Of a DNA stretch of 64,000 nt, positions 60,801 through 64,000 are shown piece after piece (the stretch's first letter is position 1; every line of letters starts with the position of its first letter). Below the pieces are notes generated by a model. The model ran no database searches, had not been told where the DNA came from, and was given only the letters and a program-made list of their open reading frames with translations. A program made the translations under genes and the position numbers. This stretch comes from Arenicola marina (lineage: Eukaryota > Annelida > Polychaeta > Arenicolidae). Where the stretch lies: the NCBI GenBank assembly GCA_964019135.1, contig OZ025256.1, forward strand, positions 41,760,035 through 41,824,034. Direction: 5' to 3'.

Positions 60801-62785
60801 CAAGCATCGCGCCACGCCTATGTAACAACCCCAAGCATCGCGCCACGCCTATGTAACAACCCCCCAAGCATCGCGCCACGCCTATGTAACAACCCCAAGC
60901 ATCGCGCCACGCCTATGTAACAACCCCAAGCATCGCGCCACGCCTATGTAACAACCCCAAGCATCGCGCCACGCCTATGTAACAACCCCAAGCATCGCGC
61001 CACGCCTATGTAACAACCCCAAGCATCGCGCCACGCCTATGTAACCTCCCCAAGCATCGCGCCACGCCTATGTAACAACCCCAAGCATCGCGCCACGCCT
61101 ATGTAACCTCCCCAAGCATCGCGCCACGCCTATGTAACCTCCCCAAGCATCGCGCCACGCCTATGTAACCTCCCCAAGCATCGCGCCACGCCTATGTAAC
61201 CTCCCCAAGCATCGCGCCACGCCTATGTAACCCCCACAAGCATCGCGCCACGCCTATGTAACAACCCCAAGCATCGCGCCACGCCTATGTAACCTCCCCA
61301 AGCATCGCGCCACGCCTATGTAACCTCCCCAAGCATCGCGCCACGCCTATGTAACCTCCCCAAGCATCGCGCCACGCCTATGTAACCTCCCCAAGCATCG
61401 CGCCACGCCTATGTAACCTCCCCAAGCATCGCGCCACGCCTATGTAACCTCCCCAAGCACCGCGCCACGCCTATGTAACCTCCCCAAGCATCGCGCCACG
61501 CCTATGTAACCTCCCCAAGCATCGCGCCACGCCTATGTAACCTCCCCAAGCATCGCGCGACGCCTATGTAACCTCCCTAAGCATCGCGCCACGCCTATGT
61601 AACCTCCCCAAGCATCGCGCCACGCCTATGTAACCTCCCCAAGCGTCGCGCCACGCCTATGTAACCTCCCCAAGCATCGCGCCACGCCTATGTAACAACC
61701 CCAAGCATCGCGCCACGCCTATGTAACAACCCCAAGCATCGCGCCACGCCTATGTAACAACCCCAAGCATCGCGCCACGCCTATGTAACCCCCCCCCCCC
61801 CAAGCATCGCGCCACGCCTATGTAACAACCCCAAGCATCGCGCCACGCCTATGTAACAACCCCAAGCATCGCGCCACGCCTATGTAACAACCCCCCAAGC
61901 ATCGCGCCACGCCTATGTAACAACCCCAAGCATCGCGCCACGCCTATGTAACAACCCCAAGCATCGCGCCACGCCTATGTAACAACCCCAAGCATCGCGC
62001 CACGCCTATGTAACAACCCCAAGCATCGCGCCACGCCTATGTAACAACCTTAAGCATCGCGCCACGCCTATGTAACCTCCCCAAGCATCGCGCCACGCCT
62101 ATGTAACAACCCCAAGCATCGCGCCACGCCTATGTAACCTCCCCAAGCATCGCGCCACGCCTATGTAACCTCCCCAAGCATCGCGCCACGCCTATGTAAC
62201 CTCCCCAAGCATCGCGCCACGCCTATGTAACCTCCCCAAGCATCGCGCCACGCCTATGTAACCCCCACAAGCATCGCGCCACGCCTATGTAACAACCCCA
62301 AGCATCGCGCCACGCCTATGTAACCTCCCCAAGCATCGCGCCACGCCTATGTAACCTCCCCAAGCATCGCGCCACGCCTATGTAACCTCCCCAAGCATCG
62401 CGCCACGCCTATGTAACCTCCCCAAGCATCGCGCCACGCCTATGTAACCTCCCCAAGCATCGCGCCACGCCTATGTAACCTCCCCAAGCACCGCGCCACG
62501 CCTATGTAACCTCCCCAAGCATCGCGCCACGCCTATGTAACCTCCCCAAGCATCGCGCCACGCCTATGTAACCTCCCCAAGCATCGCGCCACGCCTATGT
62601 AACCTCCCCAAGCGTCGCGCCACGCCTATGCAACCTCCCCAAGCATCGCGCCACGCCTATGTAACCTCCTTAAGCATCGCGCCACGCCTATGTAACCTCC
62701 CCAAGCATCGCGCCACGCCTATGTAACCTCCCCAAGCATCGCGCCACCCCTATGTAACCTCACCAAGCATCGCGCCACGCCTACT
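57833..62785. repeat. 31-bp C-rich satellite array, ~160 units
   Basis: The core AGCATCGCGCCACGCCTATG plus TAAC is almost invariant. The linker alternates among AACAACCCCA, AACCTCCCCA and AACC with 4-12 extra C. A block is repeated with an offset of 1031 bp: ACCCCCACAAG at 61230 and 62261, and the rare CACCGCG variant near 61459 and 62490. A two-unit loss shortens the offset to 969 near 61641/62610. AACCTCCCCA linkers dominate the right third and AACAACCCCA the left, so the array is graded. No open frame was seen here. Confidence 0.97.
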
Positions 62786-63266
62786 TGACCTGCACTAATC
62801 CTTCCTTCACTTGTCATTTTCCGTTGTTTTCTAAAATGATCACTGCACAGTTTTCCTACAAAATAACGCAAGATAATTACCGAAGTAGCTAGCGTTGCAC
62901 GAAGTACATCCGTTCGAGACAGGACTCCCAGCAATGCAGTCCACGAGAAGCTGTAGACTTTTATTCGAATTGGTTTCTATTAACAGGTGCATTTTTTAGA
63001 AATATGTATATAATAAAGTCAGTAAGCGTATGTCATATTAATATGTTAGGAACTAACCTATTCCGACAGTGAAAAAGATCACATAAAGTATTGAACCGGA
63101 CACCAGTATAATAAACATTAAACGTGCTCAAGGCGCCTGTAATATAGTTCATGGATTGATAATTCTACAAGAATATACAGTAACTGTAAAGTGCATTTTC
63201 CTAGTGGGATTCCAAGTCCTTATGACTGTGTGTCTTCGCGCGATGATATAGTAATGGCATGTCTAT
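62786..63266. other. AT-rich spacer, nothing recognised
   Basis: Ordinary single-copy-looking sequence between the C-rich array and the SINE. The short minus-strand open frame at 62719-62934 starts inside the array and has no recognisable content. Confidence 0.4.
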
Positions 63267-63280
63267 TATACTATTACTGA

Positions 63281-63542
63281 TTGGTTGGTTGGTCGGTTTG
63301 TCAGGACGCTTTAACCACTTTTGGTCATATCGCGTCAATGGGAGAAGGAAGGGAGAGTGGAGCCATGTCTTTGGGGGTAACCCCCTACTCTTTACAAAGA
63401 ACGACTTGGGGTCTTTATCCTACGACCACACAGACATGGCCACAGCAGGGCTCGAACCATCGATCCACGTGCCGTGAGGCTCTCAGGTGGCCAGGGCCCT
63501 CAATGCGAGCGCTCTAACCCACTGAGCTATCGGGCCGGCCTC
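63281..63542 (-). mobile_element. tRNA-derived SINE, full length (copy 2)
   Basis: On the minus strand it begins GGCCGGCCCGATAGCTCAGT, with A box GTGGGTTAGAGCGC and B box GGTTCGAGCCC, the latter better preserved than in the copy at 7162-7406. It runs through the same body to GTTAAAGCGTCCTGACAAAC. TATACTATTACTGA flanks it at 63267-63280 and 63543-63556, a 14-bp target-site duplication without mismatch. A CCAACCAACCAAT tail ends the element. Confidence 0.92.
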
Positions 63543-63558
63543 TATACTATTACTGAAT

Positions 63559-63996
63559 GAGCCACTCTCCCAGCAGAGGGAGCTCGTTCCTCATATCACC
63601 TCTGCCCCACGTAACCGCCCACCTCACGGTTGACATAAATGGCGCTGGTGTCACGAATGGTTTTAGAGGTTTTGTTAGATTGTATTGTATTTCTGATGCA
63701 GAATTAGCAAAATATAGACATTCCGTTGTCAAATGATCACAATGGAAGTGTCGAGTGACCTCGATCGAACTCGAAAATATAGTTCGAAAGTAGCATGGCT
63801 TCTAATTAACTCGAATGAATTCGTCAGGTATGGTACCAGTGGCACAGTAGATGCTAAACAGCGGTGTATTTTATGCCAAACTGAGAAGTTATCTTCGATT
63901 AGATTCATTTTAATGTTTGCGTATTCTGATGGTTAAATTTGACGTGGGGCAGAGAGACTATGACGTCAGCGTAACGCCCTCTGCCGGAAGATGGGG
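63559..63996. mobile_element. MITE-like element, family shared with 56199-56546 (copy B)
   Basis: The left arm (CTCTCCCAGCAGAGGGAGCT, ending CTCTGCCCCACGT) is matched by the reverse complement of the right arm (CTTCCGGCAGAGGGCGTTAC, ending CTCTGCCCCACGT). The inverted repeats are about 50 bp and imperfect. The interior carries the blocks shared with copy A. No transposase frame is present. The right end lies within a few bases of the window end, so a target duplication cannot be judged. Confidence 0.75.
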
Positions 63997-64000
63997 AATG

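Overview
The window is nuclear DNA of an animal, most likely a marine invertebrate; I cannot name the species. The grounds are spliced genes with GT-AG introns, tRNA-derived SINEs with target-site duplications, decayed jockey/CR1-type LINEs, several MITE families and a 200-base assembly gap. No bacterial operon, rRNA gene, functional tRNA or CRISPR array is present.

Tandem repeats fill more than half of the window. The main arrays are a 28/30-bp satellite (1-6275), a 33-bp array of about 20 kb with nested higher-order repeats (27413-47443), a 31-bp array (50085-51680) and a C-rich 31-bp array (57833-62785). About a dozen smaller minisatellites lie between them (8590-9313, 12930-13746, 16563-17345, 20540-21410, 48537-49250, 53455-54110, 55455-55680 and others). 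The very long open frames inside these arrays, often on both strands, come from periodicity and are not genes.

Few genes can be supported. The best is a two-exon minus-strand gene at 12189-14015. It encodes a 310-residue secreted protein resembling N-formylglutamate amidohydrolase. Its only coding intron is packed with about 20 units of roughly 40 bp, and each unit looks like a frame-preserving 27-nt exon with its own splice sites. The second gene is a plus-strand terminal exon at 54129-55310, encoding 393 residues of unrecognised function. It is preceded by a 42-bp array in which each unit carries a short ATG-stop frame. Candidate exons or fragments lie at 6469-6527, 16093-16446, 47929-48081 and 49546-49977.

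The mobile-element layer includes two full SINEs (7162-7406 and 63281-63542) and a SINE fragment. There are two LINE remnants (18100-19420 and 25130-25655) and a degraded SGNH-hydrolase remnant (17450-17945). Inverted-repeat elements are found at 9861-10212, 15380-15610, 19919-20321 and 51783-52140, plus a related pair at 56199-56546 and 63559-63996. The region 20.3-24.2 kb is strongly G/C-skewed with many homopolymer tracts.
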